From contig CAYJPK010000049.1 of assembly GCA_964372035.1 (NCBI GenBank), forward strand, positions 1 to 16,227: a DNA stretch of 16,227 nt. The letters run 5' to 3'. Numbering within the stretch: position 1 is the stretch's first letter; each line of letters begins with the position of its first letter. The notes under the pieces are model-generated. The model saw only the letters and a list, made by a program, of their open reading frames with translations, searched no databases and had not been told where the DNA came from. This DNA is from CAYJPK01 sp964372035 (GTDB taxonomy: Bacteria > Desulfobacterota > Desulfovibrionia > Desulfovibrionales > Desulfovibrionaceae). Shown piece after piece: positions 1 through 6,239 of the stretch. Made by a program: the position numbers and the translations under genes.

Positions 1-60
1 ACTAAATTCTTTTATTATAATATGTTAAAATATTTTTCATCATCGACTATTTAATATTTT

Positions 61-98
61 GGCAATTTGCTCGCTTTGCCCATTAATCGCAATGACAG
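61..98 (-). repeat. Degenerate short palindromic-type repeat (tentative)
   Basis: Read on the minus strand, this stretch begins CTGTCATTGCGA and continues through CAAAGCGAGCAAATTGCC. It resembles the dispersed intergenic repeats of the form GTCATTGCGAG...GCGAAGCAAT found in many bacterial genomes. The first block is intact and the second is degenerate, so the usual ATTGC/GCAAT pairing is lost. No gene is visible in bases 1-197. Only one copy lies in the window, so membership of a repeat family is recognition from memory and not shown here. Confidence 0.3.
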
Positions 99-141
99 AA
101 TTTTAGCTTTGCATTACTAAAAATAAAAGCGGTTAAGCCAC

Positions 142-186
142 AAAAAAAATAGTTTACCGCCTTATTGGCAATAAACTATTTTTTTT
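142..186. terminator. Bidirectional intrinsic terminator
   Basis: A perfect 15-bp inverted repeat (142-156 with 172-186) has eight A on one side and eight T on the other. Its inner stem is TAGTTTA/TAAACTA, and a small GCC/GGC stem (159-161 with 167-169) sits in the loop. It starts 12 bases beyond the stop of the minus-strand HU/IHF-like gene, which it should terminate. Because A and T tracts flank both sides it can also act on transcription arriving from the left. Confidence 0.85.
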
Positions 187-197
187 ATTTTAAAATG

Positions 198-503
198 TTA
201 AGCTGTGTGGATATCTTCACTATTGATTTCAGCTCTAAACTTTCTGGATAATCTAAATACAATAACTTTTCTGGAAGATAGCATAATTGCTTGATCTGTT
301 TGAGGGTTACGTCCACGACGTTCATTTTTCGCATAAGCTTCAATTTTACCAAATCCGCTTAGCAATAAGGCATCATCTGACTTAATTGCTTTTTTCATGA
401 TATCAAGTAGAGTTTCAATAGTGTTTTTGACATCCAACCTATTCCTATCCGTTTTTTCATAAATGGCTTCAACAATATCAGCCTTAGTTAAAGCTTTGTT
501 CAT
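198..503 (-). CDS. HU/IHF-family nucleoid DNA-binding protein
   Basis: A 101-residue basic protein of the bacterial histone-like (HU/IHF) family, which binds and bends DNA as a dimer and helps fold the nucleoid. The family pattern is complete. An N-terminal helical part (LTKADIVEAIYEKT, residues 5-18) is followed by LLLSGFGKIEAY (46-57) and the DNA-intercalating beta-arm ERRGRNPQT (61-69), whose proline is P67. The closing helix is VVFRLSRKFRAEIN-like (residues 80-94). The ATG at 501-503 has a good ribosome binding site (TGGAGGT, about 4 bases upstream). The gene stands alone, ending at a strong terminator, and is divergent from the radical SAM gene. The arm and the sRKFRAEIN ending look closer to delta-proteobacterial IHF-alpha-like proteins than to E. 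coli HU. Whether it works as a homodimer or as one half of an IHF pair cannot be read from the sequence. Confidence 0.93.
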   Translation of the reverse strand: MNKALTKADIVEAIYEKTDRNRLDVKNTIETLLDIMKKAIKSDDALLLSGFGKIEAYAKNERRGRNPQTDQAIMLSSRKVIVFRLSRKFRAEINSEDIHTA

Positions 504-548
504 AATACCTCCAACACGGATAAAAGGTTAACAAAATGTCGATTAGTC

Positions 549-575
549 ATCATAAGTTTAATTGCAATGTGTCAT
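549..575 (-). promoter_or_regulatory. Candidate promoter for the HU/IHF-like gene
   Basis: On the minus strand there is an ATGACA (570-575) and a TATGAT (549-554), each matching five of six consensus positions, separated by a short 15-base spacer. They lie about 45-70 bases upstream of the start codon. The spacer is below the usual 16-18, so this is only a candidate. Confidence 0.25.
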
Positions 576-670
576 TTTTTATAGTATTACTCTTTTTGCT
601 TTGTTTGTAAAGCTCTTTTTTTAGTAAAATACTGTTTTTTTTTAATTTTCTGGTGCTTTTTTGGTGTAGC

Positions 671-676
671 TATAAT
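671..676 (+). promoter_or_regulatory. Candidate -10 element for the radical SAM gene
   Basis: A perfect TATAAT lies 33 bases before the TTG start codon. No good -35 hexamer is found 16-18 bases upstream (TTCTGG is the best placed), so the call rests on the -10 alone in AT-rich DNA. The preceding T-rich stretch (about 600-650) holds no gene. Confidence 0.35.
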
Positions 677-709
677 ATAATTATTTGAAATCAAAGGAAA
701 TTTTTTAAG

Positions 710-1753
710 TTGTTAAAAAATAAGATAAAATTTAATTTGCCTTCTAGCTTTAATAAGAAGGAAAATTTCACTATCATACCGATATTCTTGCCTTATCTTG
801 GTTGTGAGTATAGATGTGTCTTTTGTGCTCAAGAAGTTCAAACTGGAAGAGGTATAATAAATGAGCGGAGTTTAGACGATAGCTTAAAAAATCAGTATAA
901 ATTTCATGGAAAGGAAAAAAATATTGAATTAGCATTTTTTGGTGGAACTTTTACTGCTCTTAAAGCAGAAATTCAATCAAAGTGCATCGACTTTGCAAAT
1001 GAAAAGATTAAAAATGGCGAAATTAAACGCCTTAGATGTTCTACTCGACCAGATGCAATAGATGCTTGTATCTTGAATAAACTATCTGCTAATAATTTTC
1101 ACCTTATAGAGCTTGGTATTCAGAGTTTTAATGATACTGCACTAAAAGAATCTAATCGTGGGTATTGTAATAAGATTGCAATGCAAGCTTGTGAGGAGAT
1201 TAAAAATTCTAAGCTAAAACTAGGTATTCAATTAATGCCATCAATGCCTGGACTTAGTGTTGAAAATTTTTTAAAAGATGTTGAAATAGCACTTTCATTT
1301 AATCCTGCTTGTTTACGCATTTATCCTTGCCAAGTTATAAAAGGTACCGTTTTAGCTAAGAAATGGCTTAATAAAGAATTTAAGCCTTGGGATCTACAAA
1401 CAACTATTTATGCTCTAACTCAAGCCTTAAAAATGGCATGGGAAAAGGAAGTTCCTGTTATTAGAATGGGACTAGCACCTGAAGCTGAACTTTTAGATTC
1501 GATATTGGAGGGAGCTTGGCACCCAGCCTTAGGCAATTTAGTTCAAGCAAATGCCTTATATGAAATGGTGAAAAATAAAATTGAACTTAATGCCTTTACT
1601 AAAATACTTTCAGCAGAATTACCTTCAAGCTGTCAAGGATTTATAGCAGGGCATAGCGGTGAATTACGTCAAAAATGGTTTGAACTTGGTCTTGAATTTA
1701 AAAATATTAAATGGATTAGAGAAAGTGTAACTTGTTCATTTGTTTGCGAATAA
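710..1753 (+). CDS. Elp3-like radical SAM protein (no acetyltransferase domain)
   Basis: A 347-residue radical S-adenosylmethionine protein. The [4Fe-4S] cluster motif is CEYRCVFC (C32, C36, C39; CX3CX2C) inside PYLGCEYRCVFCAQ. It is followed by the SAM-binding GGTF (78-81) and the Elp3/MiaB-type blocks STRPDAID (111-118), IELGIQSF (133-140), QLMPSMPG (174-181) and RIYPCQVIKGT (203-213). The arrangement matches small stand-alone Elp3-like radical SAM proteins known from anaerobes, some of which are annotated as coproporphyrinogen oxidase-like. The C-terminal acetyltransferase domain of true Elp3 is absent, so tRNA wobble modification cannot be assumed and the substrate is unknown. The start is TTG, chosen because it precedes the conserved N-terminus and has AAAGGA 11 bases upstream (693-698). 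The gene is monocistronic and ends at a terminator shared with atoE. Confidence 0.85.
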   Translation: MLKNKIKFNLPSSFNKKENFTIIPIFLPYLGCEYRCVFCAQEVQTGRGIINERSLDDSLKNQYKFHGKEKNIELAFFGGTFTALKAEIQSKCIDFANEKIKNGEIKRLRCSTRPDAIDACILNKLSANNFHLIELGIQSFNDTALKESNRGYCNKIAMQACEEIKNSKLKLGIQLMPSMPGLSVENFLKDVEIALSFNPACLRIYPCQVIKGTVLAKKWLNKEFKPWDLQTTIYALTQALKMAWEKEVPVIRMGLAPEAELLDSILEGAWHPALGNLVQANALYEMVKNKIELNAFTKILSAELPSSCQGFIAGHSGELRQKWFELGLEFKNIKWIRESVTCSFVCE

Positions 1754-1775
1754 TTTTTTAACCTTTTGTAAAAAG

Positions 1776-1812
1776 AAATCCCTCATTTGAATTAAATTCA
1801 TTTGAGGGATTT
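1776..1812. terminator. Bidirectional terminator between convergent genes
   Basis: The arms AAATCCCTCA (1776-1785) and TGAGGGATTT (1803-1812) form a perfect 10-bp stem, with an A-rich left flank and a T-rich right flank. The hairpin sits between the plus-strand radical SAM stop (1753) and the minus-strand atoE stop (1841), so it probably serves both. Confidence 0.85.
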
Positions 1813-1840
1813 TCAATTTCAATTATAAGCTAAAATTAAT

Positions 1841-3181
1841 CTATGGTAATAAATATAAACCAAGCGCCATAATAGCACCAGTCCAGAATAATACCATCGT
1901 ACAATAACCCATAATGTCTTTAACACCTAATCTTGCAATACCCAAGAGAGGTAATGCCCAGAACGGTTGAATCATATTTGTCCACTGGTCACCATAAGCA
2001 ATACTCATTGCAACCTTACTTGGAGCAACTCCAAGAGCAAGGCCTGCTGGAATATTGATTGGTCCTTGAACAGCCCATTGACCGCCACCAGATGGCACGA
2101 AGAAGTTAATCAAGCCACCAGATAAGAAGGTGTATAATGGGAAGGTTTCAGGTGTTGAGATTGAAACGAAGCCGTTTGCAATTACAGCAGCTAAGCCAGT
2201 TTTGAGCATAATGCCTTGCAAGCCAGCATATAATGGGAACTGCACAGCGATGCCCGCAGAGCCCTTGATTGCTTCGTTCATGGCACGTACAAAGTTAATT
2301 GGTGTTCTGTGTAAAATGATACCTGTAAAGAAGAACATCATATTTACGATATTTAAGTTAAGGTTAAATCCCTTAGTCATAAAGTACCATACTAAGTAAC
2401 CAATACCCATAGCACCAAGCAACATTGAGATTAATGAACAATTCTCAAGTTTTTGTGCAGGAGTCATATCTTCTTTGTTAATAATTTGTTCTTCTGGATC
2501 TTCTAACATTTCAGGTGGAACGCTAACAATATTTTCTTTAGCAGGAGCCATTAATTTAAAGAGAATTGGCATAGATAAAATCATAAGACCGGTAATTGTC
2601 AGGTTGCTTGAAGAAAAGATAGTTTGAGTAACAGGAATAATAGGATCTAAACCTTTTTCAATAAGAACTTTTTCAACAATATGCCCTTTTGTTGCAACTG
2701 CTAAAGGAATAGAACCAGCAATACCACCATGCCAAACAACGAAGCCTGAATAAGCAGCAGCAACGGTGAAAGCGTAGTCAACACCTTGAATTCTGCGTGC
2801 TAATTCTCGAGCAAGTAATGCACCTACAACAAGTCCAAAACCCCAGTTAATAAAGCTTGCAATAGCTGCTACAAAAACTGCAAACATTGCAGCTTCAGTA
2901 CCATTTCGTGGTAATCCAGCTAAAGTGTATAAAAGCTTTTTAACAGGCTTACTACTAGCCATGGTGTGTCCGCATATAAGAACAAGCATCATCTGCATAG
3001 AAAAAGCAAGAAGTGCCCACATGCCACCACCCCAAGCTCCTAAAACTTCAATAAGTGATGAGTCAGTAAGTGTCCATGCAGCAATGAAAGCAATAAATGT
3101 GAGAATAACAGCAAATAAAAATGCGTCAGGCAAATATTTGCGCATCATTACTACAAAGAAATTTGCTATAGACCTAATCAT
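1841..3181 (-). CDS. atoE: AtoE-type short-chain fatty acid transporter
   Basis: A 446-residue integral membrane protein with about ten hydrophobic segments, recognised as the short-chain fatty acid transporter family (E. coli AtoE is about 440 residues). Typical blocks are MIRSIANFFVVMMRKYLPDAF at the start, the repeated hydrophobic stretch through ASFINWGFGLVVGALLARE, YSGFVVWHGGIAGSIPL, and the C-terminal FFVPSGGGQWAVQGP and GDQWTNMIQPFWALPLLGIA. The family is thought to carry short-chain acids such as butyrate or acetoacetate across the inner membrane. A strong ribosome binding site (AGGAGGG, 3185-3191) lies 3 bases before the ATG. It is the last gene of an atoD-atoA-atoE unit, the same gene order as in E. 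coli. An 88-base gap with a hairpin separates it from atoA. The exact substrate is not shown by sequence. Confidence 0.93.
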   Translation of the reverse strand: MIRSIANFFVVMMRKYLPDAFLFAVILTFIAFIAAWTLTDSSLIEVLGAWGGGMWALLAFSMQMMLVLICGHTMASSKPVKKLLYTLAGLPRNGTEAAMFAVFVAAIASFINWGFGLVVGALLARELARRIQGVDYAFTVAAAYSGFVVWHGGIAGSIPLAVATKGHIVEKVLIEKGLDPIIPVTQTIFSSSNLTITGLMILSMPILFKLMAPAKENIVSVPPEMLEDPEEQIINKEDMTPAQKLENCSLISMLLGAMGIGYLVWYFMTKGFNLNLNIVNMMFFFTGIILHRTPINFVRAMNEAIKGSAGIAVQFPLYAGLQGIMLKTGLAAVIANGFVSISTPETFPLYTFLSGGLINFFVPSGGGQWAVQGPINIPAGLALGVAPSKVAMSIAYGDQWTNMIQPFWALPLLGIARLGVKDIMGYCTMVLFWTGAIMALGLYLLP

Positions 3182-3237
3182 ATACCCTCCTAAGGATATC
3201 TCTAATTACAAATGAAAAAACAATGGAAGATTATCTT

Positions 3238-3277
3238 ATATTTAAGTAAAAGTAAATCTTTTTTTCTACTTAAATAT
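3238..3277 (-). other. Stem-loop across the atoA stop codon, upstream of atoE
   Basis: ATATTTAAGTA (3238-3248) pairs perfectly with TACTTAAATAT (3267-3277), an 11-bp stem with an 18-base loop. One arm contains the atoA stop codon, and the hairpin lies within the 88-base gap before atoE. It contains almost no G or C and is not followed by a clean T-run in the direction of transcription, so it is not a convincing terminator. It could be an mRNA processing or stability element between the enzyme and transporter genes. Confidence 0.45.
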
Positions 3278-3917
3278 CCATAGTTTTTAAATTAGGTGAA
3301 ACTTCAAAATCAGCAGCAGTAGCAGCTTTTACATCTTCTACGCTAACATTTGGAGCCGTTTCCATTAAAGTCAATTTTGGTAAATATTTAAATACAGCTA
3401 ATTCAGTAACAATCATGTCAACTTGTTTTGCAGCTGTTAAAGGCAAAATACATTTTTTAAGAATTTTTGGCTTGCCACCAGCAGTGTGCTCCATAGCAAC
3501 AATAACACGCTTAGCTCCAACTACTAAATCCATAGCACCGCCCATGCCGGCAAGTCTTTTGCCTGGAATCCACCAGTTAGCAAGGTTAGCTTCTTCGTCA
3601 ACTTCCATAGCTCCTAAAACAGTGATACCTAAATGTCCACCGCGAATAATGGTAAAGGAAGTTGCGCTATCAAAACAAGCACCACCTTCTAAAACTGTAG
3701 AAGGCTTGCCACTTGCATTTGTAAAGTCTTTATCTTCATTTTCAGGGCTAGGAGCAGGACCTTGGCGTAAAAGTCCGTTTTCACCATGTAATACAATATT
3801 AATTTCTGGTGAAATATAATTAGAAACTAAAGTTGGGATACCGATTCCAAGGTTGGCAACATCGCCATCTTTAAATTCTTGAGCAACTCTTTTTGCAATT
3901 AAATTTTTTGAATCCAT
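3270..3917 (-). CDS. atoA: Acetate/acetoacetate-type CoA-transferase subunit B
   Basis: The 215-residue beta subunit of a two-subunit family I (3-oxoacid) CoA-transferase, which moves CoA between acyl-CoA and a free short-chain acid. The catalytic glutamate is E46 in LHGENGLL (43-50). The family signature here is normally SENG or a close variant, so the preceding Ser is Gly, and the Gly that usually follows is R51. Other conserved blocks are NLGIGIPTLV (22-31), TVLEGGACFDSATSF, IRGGHLGITVLGAMEVD, NLANWWIPGK, GMGGAMDLV and VIVAMEHTAGGKPKILKKC. Length matches AtoA-type subunits (about 216). It starts 10 bases after atoD. Its ribosome binding site AAGGAG (3924-3929) overlaps the atoD stop codon, which suggests translational coupling and equal subunit production. 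Whether acetoacetate, butyrate or propionate is the natural acid is not decidable. Confidence 0.93.
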   Translation of the reverse strand: MDSKNLIAKRVAQEFKDGDVANLGIGIPTLVSNYISPEINIVLHGENGLLRQGPAPSPENEDKDFTNASGKPSTVLEGGACFDSATSFTIIRGGHLGITVLGAMEVDEEANLANWWIPGKRLAGMGGAMDLVVGAKRVIVAMEHTAGGKPKILKKCILPLTAAKQVDMIVTELAVFKYLPKLTLMETAPNVSVEDVKAATAADFEVSPNLKTMDI

Positions 3918-3927
3918 TTTTTACTCC

Positions 3928-4572
3928 TTAAACCTTAACTAAGTAGTCAACAAGAATACTTTGTGTATGAACTGTATCAGGGTCAAAATAGCCATCAATT
4001 ATATTTTCAACTTCAGCAATAACAGTAGTTGCTGCAGTTGCCATAATAGGGTTAAAGTTTCTAGCAGTACCACGGTAAATTAAATTACCAGCTTTATCGG
4101 CACTATGAGCATGAATAATAGCAAAATCCGCTTTAAGTGCTTCTTCAACTAAGTACTCAACTCCATTAATGATAAGTTTTTGTTTACCTTCTTCTACAAC
4201 AGTTCCAACTCCAGTTTGAGTCAAAATAGCTCCAAGACCAGCACCACCAGCCCTTATACGCTCAGCTAAAGTGCCTTGTGGAATAATTTGAAGTTCTAAT
4301 TTTCCTTCGTCCATTAAGTTACCACTTTGAGGATTAGTTCCAACGTGAGTAACGAGTGATTTAGTTATTTGACCACTTGCAACAAGGCGTGATAATCCAC
4401 GTCCATCAAGGCAATGGTCATTTGAGATACTTGTTAAGTTTTTTGGTCCAGCTACAACAAGCTCATCAATCATGTCGTGCGGAACACCACATGGCAAAAA
4501 GCCACCAAACATAATACTGCTATTATCTGTTACTAGCTTTGCTGCTTCACTTATGGTTATAATTTTTGCCAT
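3928..4572 (-). CDS. atoD: Acetate/acetoacetate-type CoA-transferase subunit A
   Basis: The 214-residue alpha subunit of the same CoA-transferase. The N-terminal glycine-rich block MFGGFLPCGVPHDMIDEL (about 21-38) is the equivalent of the GGFxxxGxP motif that helps form the CoA site. It is followed by LVTHVGTNPQSG, IPQGTLAERIRAGGAGLGAILTQTGVGT (the typical subunit A centre), ALKADFAIIHAHSADKAGNLIYRGTARNFNP and a C-terminal FDPDTVHTQSILVDYLVKV. The ATG follows a GGGGGA ribosome binding site. It is the first gene of the atoDAE operon. No atoB thiolase or AtoSC-type regulator is next to it, so any acetoacetyl-CoA formed would have to be handled by enzymes encoded elsewhere. Confidence 0.93.
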   Translation of the reverse strand: MAKIITISEAAKLVTDNSSIMFGGFLPCGVPHDMIDELVVAGPKNLTSISNDHCLDGRGLSRLVASGQITKSLVTHVGTNPQSGNLMDEGKLELQIIPQGTLAERIRAGGAGLGAILTQTGVGTVVEEGKQKLIINGVEYLVEEALKADFAIIHAHSADKAGNLIYRGTARNFNPIMATAATTVIAEVENIIDGYFDPDTVHTQSILVDYLVKV

Positions 4573-4600
4573 AATTCCCCCATAAAATAAAATTCAATTT

Positions 4601-4630
4601 ATTATAAGTTTATAAAAACTAATCTTTAAA
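4601..4630 (-). promoter_or_regulatory. Candidate promoter of the atoDAE operon
   Basis: On the minus strand, TATAAT (4601-4606, perfect) lies 18 bases from TTTAAA (4625-4630, four of six matches). This places transcription start about 20-25 bases before the atoD ATG. The surrounding 4573-4802 gap is almost pure A/T and shows no other gene. I found no GG-N10-GC sigma-54 element like the one used by the E. coli ato operon. Confidence 0.35.
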
Positions 4631-4782
4631 AATTAATATGATATATTTTTCAAAAGATTACAAGAAAATAATGACATAAAAAAATAATGTGCGGAAGTTT
4701 AACTATGAAGTTTTGCGATAACTTATTAACAATTTTTACTTTTGTGGAATTTATTTAATTTAAAAAATAATATCAAATAATT

Positions 4783-4804
4783 AAAAACTTACCAATAAGC
4801 TTTT
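4783..4804 (-). terminator. Weak AT-rich terminator after the nitrilase gene
   Basis: On the minus strand, AAAAGCTTA and TAAGTTTTT form a 9-bp stem with one G-T wobble and a TTGG loop. The stem begins at the stop codon and ends in a T-run. The low G+C makes it weak, but its position at the end of the arsR-nitrilase pair is right. Confidence 0.4.
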
Positions 4805-5642
4805 AGATTCTTTTTAGATTGTAAATATCAGTACGTCTGTTTTTTAAAAGAGGCAATTGCTCTCTTAAGCTATCAATATTTGAAAGATTGATTGTAGTAT
4901 AGCTAACAGCTTCTTTTTCATCTAGTCTAGAAATTACTGTCCCAAAAGCATCAACAACTAAACTGTTTGCATAAGAAACATAGCTTGCATCAATATCTCT
5001 AGCTGGAGCAGTTCCAACTGTAAATACTTGATTGTTAATTGATTGAGAACGAAACATAATTTCCCAGTGACTTGGTCCTGTTGTCATATTAAATGCGGCA
5101 GGTACAATAATAAGCTTTGCACCATTTAAAGCCATTAATCGCCCAAGCTCTGGAAAGCGAAAGTCAAAGCAAATGCATAGTCCAAAAGTACCAAACTCAG
5201 TGTCAAAAGTTGTAATTTCATTGCCAGCGCTTAAAACCTCTGACTCCATAAAGTACTGACCATTTTTTATATTTATATCAAATAGATGCATTTTGCGATG
5301 CTTAGCAATTTGTTCGCCCTGTCTGTTAAAAACATAAGCTGTGTTGTATATTTTATCTTCATAAGCTTCAGGGCATGAGCCTGCACTTAAGTATAGATTA
5401 TATTTTTTTGCTAAATTCGAGCAAAATTGCCACATATCGCCAGCATCTGCTTCTGCATAAACTGCGAAGTTTTGAAGCGCATATGGACAATAAAACATTT
5501 CAGGCAAACAAACAAAATCTAAATTTTCCGATTTTATTTGTTCAAATTTTTGCTCAAGATATTTCTTTGTATCTTGTTTTTTTGCAAAACTTGGCATTTG
5601 TATTTGAGCTAACTTAAAATTACTCACTTTCAAGCCTTGCAT
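4803..5642 (-). CDS. Nitrilase-superfamily carbon-nitrogen hydrolase (omega-amidase-like)
   Basis: A 279-residue cytoplasmic C-N hydrolase. The Glu-Lys-Cys triad is visible as E48 in LPEMF, K117 in KHRKMHLFDI and C158 in LCICFDFRFPE. HLFDI after the lysine and FRFPEL after the cysteine are typical of the Nit1/Nit2 omega-amidase branch, which hydrolyses dicarboxylate monoamides (such as 2-oxoglutaramate) to acid plus ammonia. The precise amide is an inference. The ATG at 5640-5642 lies 23 bases inside arsR and has no ribosome binding site. A GTG five codons later (5625-5627, beginning MSNFKLAQIQM) has AAGG at 5635-5638 with 7-base spacing and is the better supported start, giving 274 residues. 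Either way the gene overlaps arsR, so the two are co-transcribed and probably translationally coupled. Confidence 0.9.
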   Translation of the reverse strand: MQGLKVSNFKLAQIQMPSFAKKQDTKKYLEQKFEQIKSENLDFVCLPEMFYCPYALQNFAVYAEADAGDMWQFCSNLAKKYNLYLSAGSCPEAYEDKIYNTAYVFNRQGEQIAKHRKMHLFDINIKNGQYFMESEVLSAGNEITTFDTEFGTFGLCICFDFRFPELGRLMALNGAKLIIVPAAFNMTTGPSHWEIMFRSQSINNQVFTVGTAPARDIDASYVSYANSLVVDAFGTVISRLDEKEAVSYTTINLSNIDSLREQLPLLKNRRTDIYNLKRI

Positions 5643-5943
5643 TTAAATTGCTAAGATGTTTATCAGCACAACATTCAGCACTTAAGAAAAATATTAAATC
5701 ATTTAGTGTTTCGTACTGGGCAGTGCAAAAGAGGGTTCGCCCGTCACGTGTTTGCTTAACTAAATCAACAGCAACAAGCGAAGAAATATGGTGGCTTAAA
5801 GTAGAAGGTGCAACTCCAAGTATTTTTTGAAGCTCTCCAACCGAAATTCCACCCTTGCCCACCTTTACTAGTTGGCGGTAGATGCTAAGTCGTGTCGGGT
5901 GACCAAGTTCTTTTAAAATTGCAGAAGCTAATTGTGTCTCCAC
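5620..5943 (-). CDS. ArsR-family winged-helix regulator with C-terminal Cys pair
   Basis: A 107-residue ArsR/SmtB-type dimeric repressor. The N-terminus LASAILKELGHPTRLSIYRQL (5-25) is the usual dimer/first-helix region. The recognition helix is GVAPSTLSHHISSL (43-56), and the wing is VKQTRDGRTLFC (62-73). The Cys residues are C73, C91 and C92. The C91-C92 pair in a LSAECCAD context resembles the C-terminal thiol site of the Acidithiobacillus-type arsenite-sensing ArsR subgroup, though no arsenic genes are nearby and many relatives with CC have unknown inducers. The start is GTG (5941-5943) with GGAG at 5953-5956. It overlaps the downstream amidohydrolase and probably represses its own operon from the AT-rich dyad just upstream. 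The true inducer is unknown. Confidence 0.88.
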   Translation of the reverse strand: METQLASAILKELGHPTRLSIYRQLVKVGKGGISVGELQKILGVAPSTLSHHISSLVAVDLVKQTRDGRTLFCTAQYETLNDLIFFLSAECCADKHLSNLNARLESE

Positions 5944-5963
5944 GATATTTTACTCCAAAATTT

Positions 5964-5983
5964 TATATTAAAATATTAATATA
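5964..5983. promoter_or_regulatory. Operator-like dyad upstream of arsR
   Basis: TATATTAA and TTAATATA form a perfect inverted repeat with 8-bp arms and a 4-base centre, 20 bases upstream of the arsR GTG. A second, overlapping dyad has AAAATA (5970-5975) and TATTTT (5987-5992). ArsR-family proteins usually bind AT-rich inverted repeats across their own promoter, so position and symmetry fit autoregulation. The whole stretch is nearly pure A/T, in which palindromes arise easily by chance. Confidence 0.4.
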
Positions 5984-6031
5984 TAGTATTTTAAGTTGAC
6001 ATCACTACCATCAAGGTAAGCAAAGTCACAC

Positions 6032-6127
6032 TTGCTCCAGCACTTAACAGCGCAATAAAATTGCACTTATGCTTTCGCAGTGATTGCCTGCTAGCGCAGT
6101 AAATGATAGTAATTTCATCTGAAATTA
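6032..6127 (-). repeat. Dispersed 96-bp structured repeat, copy 1
   Basis: This sequence recurs in inverted orientation at 16132-16227 with 92 of 96 bases identical and no gaps. The mismatches are at 6051, 6096, 6098 and 6101. The repeat is built of hairpins: TGCT/AGCA, GCACT/AGTGC-type pairing, GCAAT-AAA-ATTGC, and a 12-bp stem at its right end (6106-6117 with 6120-6131, ATAGTAATTTCA). Copy 1 probably continues left towards about 6001, where TACC-ATCAA-GGTA forms another small stem, but the other copy is cut there by the window end. It carries no protein signature. It occupies the middle of a 384-base gene-free region (5944-6327). Confidence 0.88.
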
Positions 6128-6179
6128 CTATACTGTTTAAATTAAAAAAAATAATAACATAATTATACTTTTATTACAA

Positions 6180-6210
6180 GAAATATTTTTATGGTTATCG
6201 AAATATTTTT
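6180..6210 (+). promoter_or_regulatory. Tandem 11-bp direct repeat upstream of a promoter
   Basis: GAAATATTTTT occurs at 6180-6190 and again at 6200-6210, exactly 20 bases (about two helical turns) apart. The second copy ends 29 bases before the -35 hexamer of the glycosyltransferase promoter. The spacing on one helix face fits binding by a regulator or by RNA polymerase alpha subunits (UP-like AT tracts). It could also be chance in AT-rich DNA. Confidence 0.3.
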
Positions 6211-6239
6211 GTGAAGTTTTTTGTGTGTTTGTCTAGAAG

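Noticed and set aside
4573..4802. Sigma-54 promoter for the ato operon
   Set aside because: No TGGC-N7-TTGC-like pair occurs on the minus strand in this gap. A sigma-70-like -10 is the only candidate.
6032..6127. CRISPR array
   Set aside because: Only one copy is present at each site, with no regular spacing, no spacers and no cas genes.
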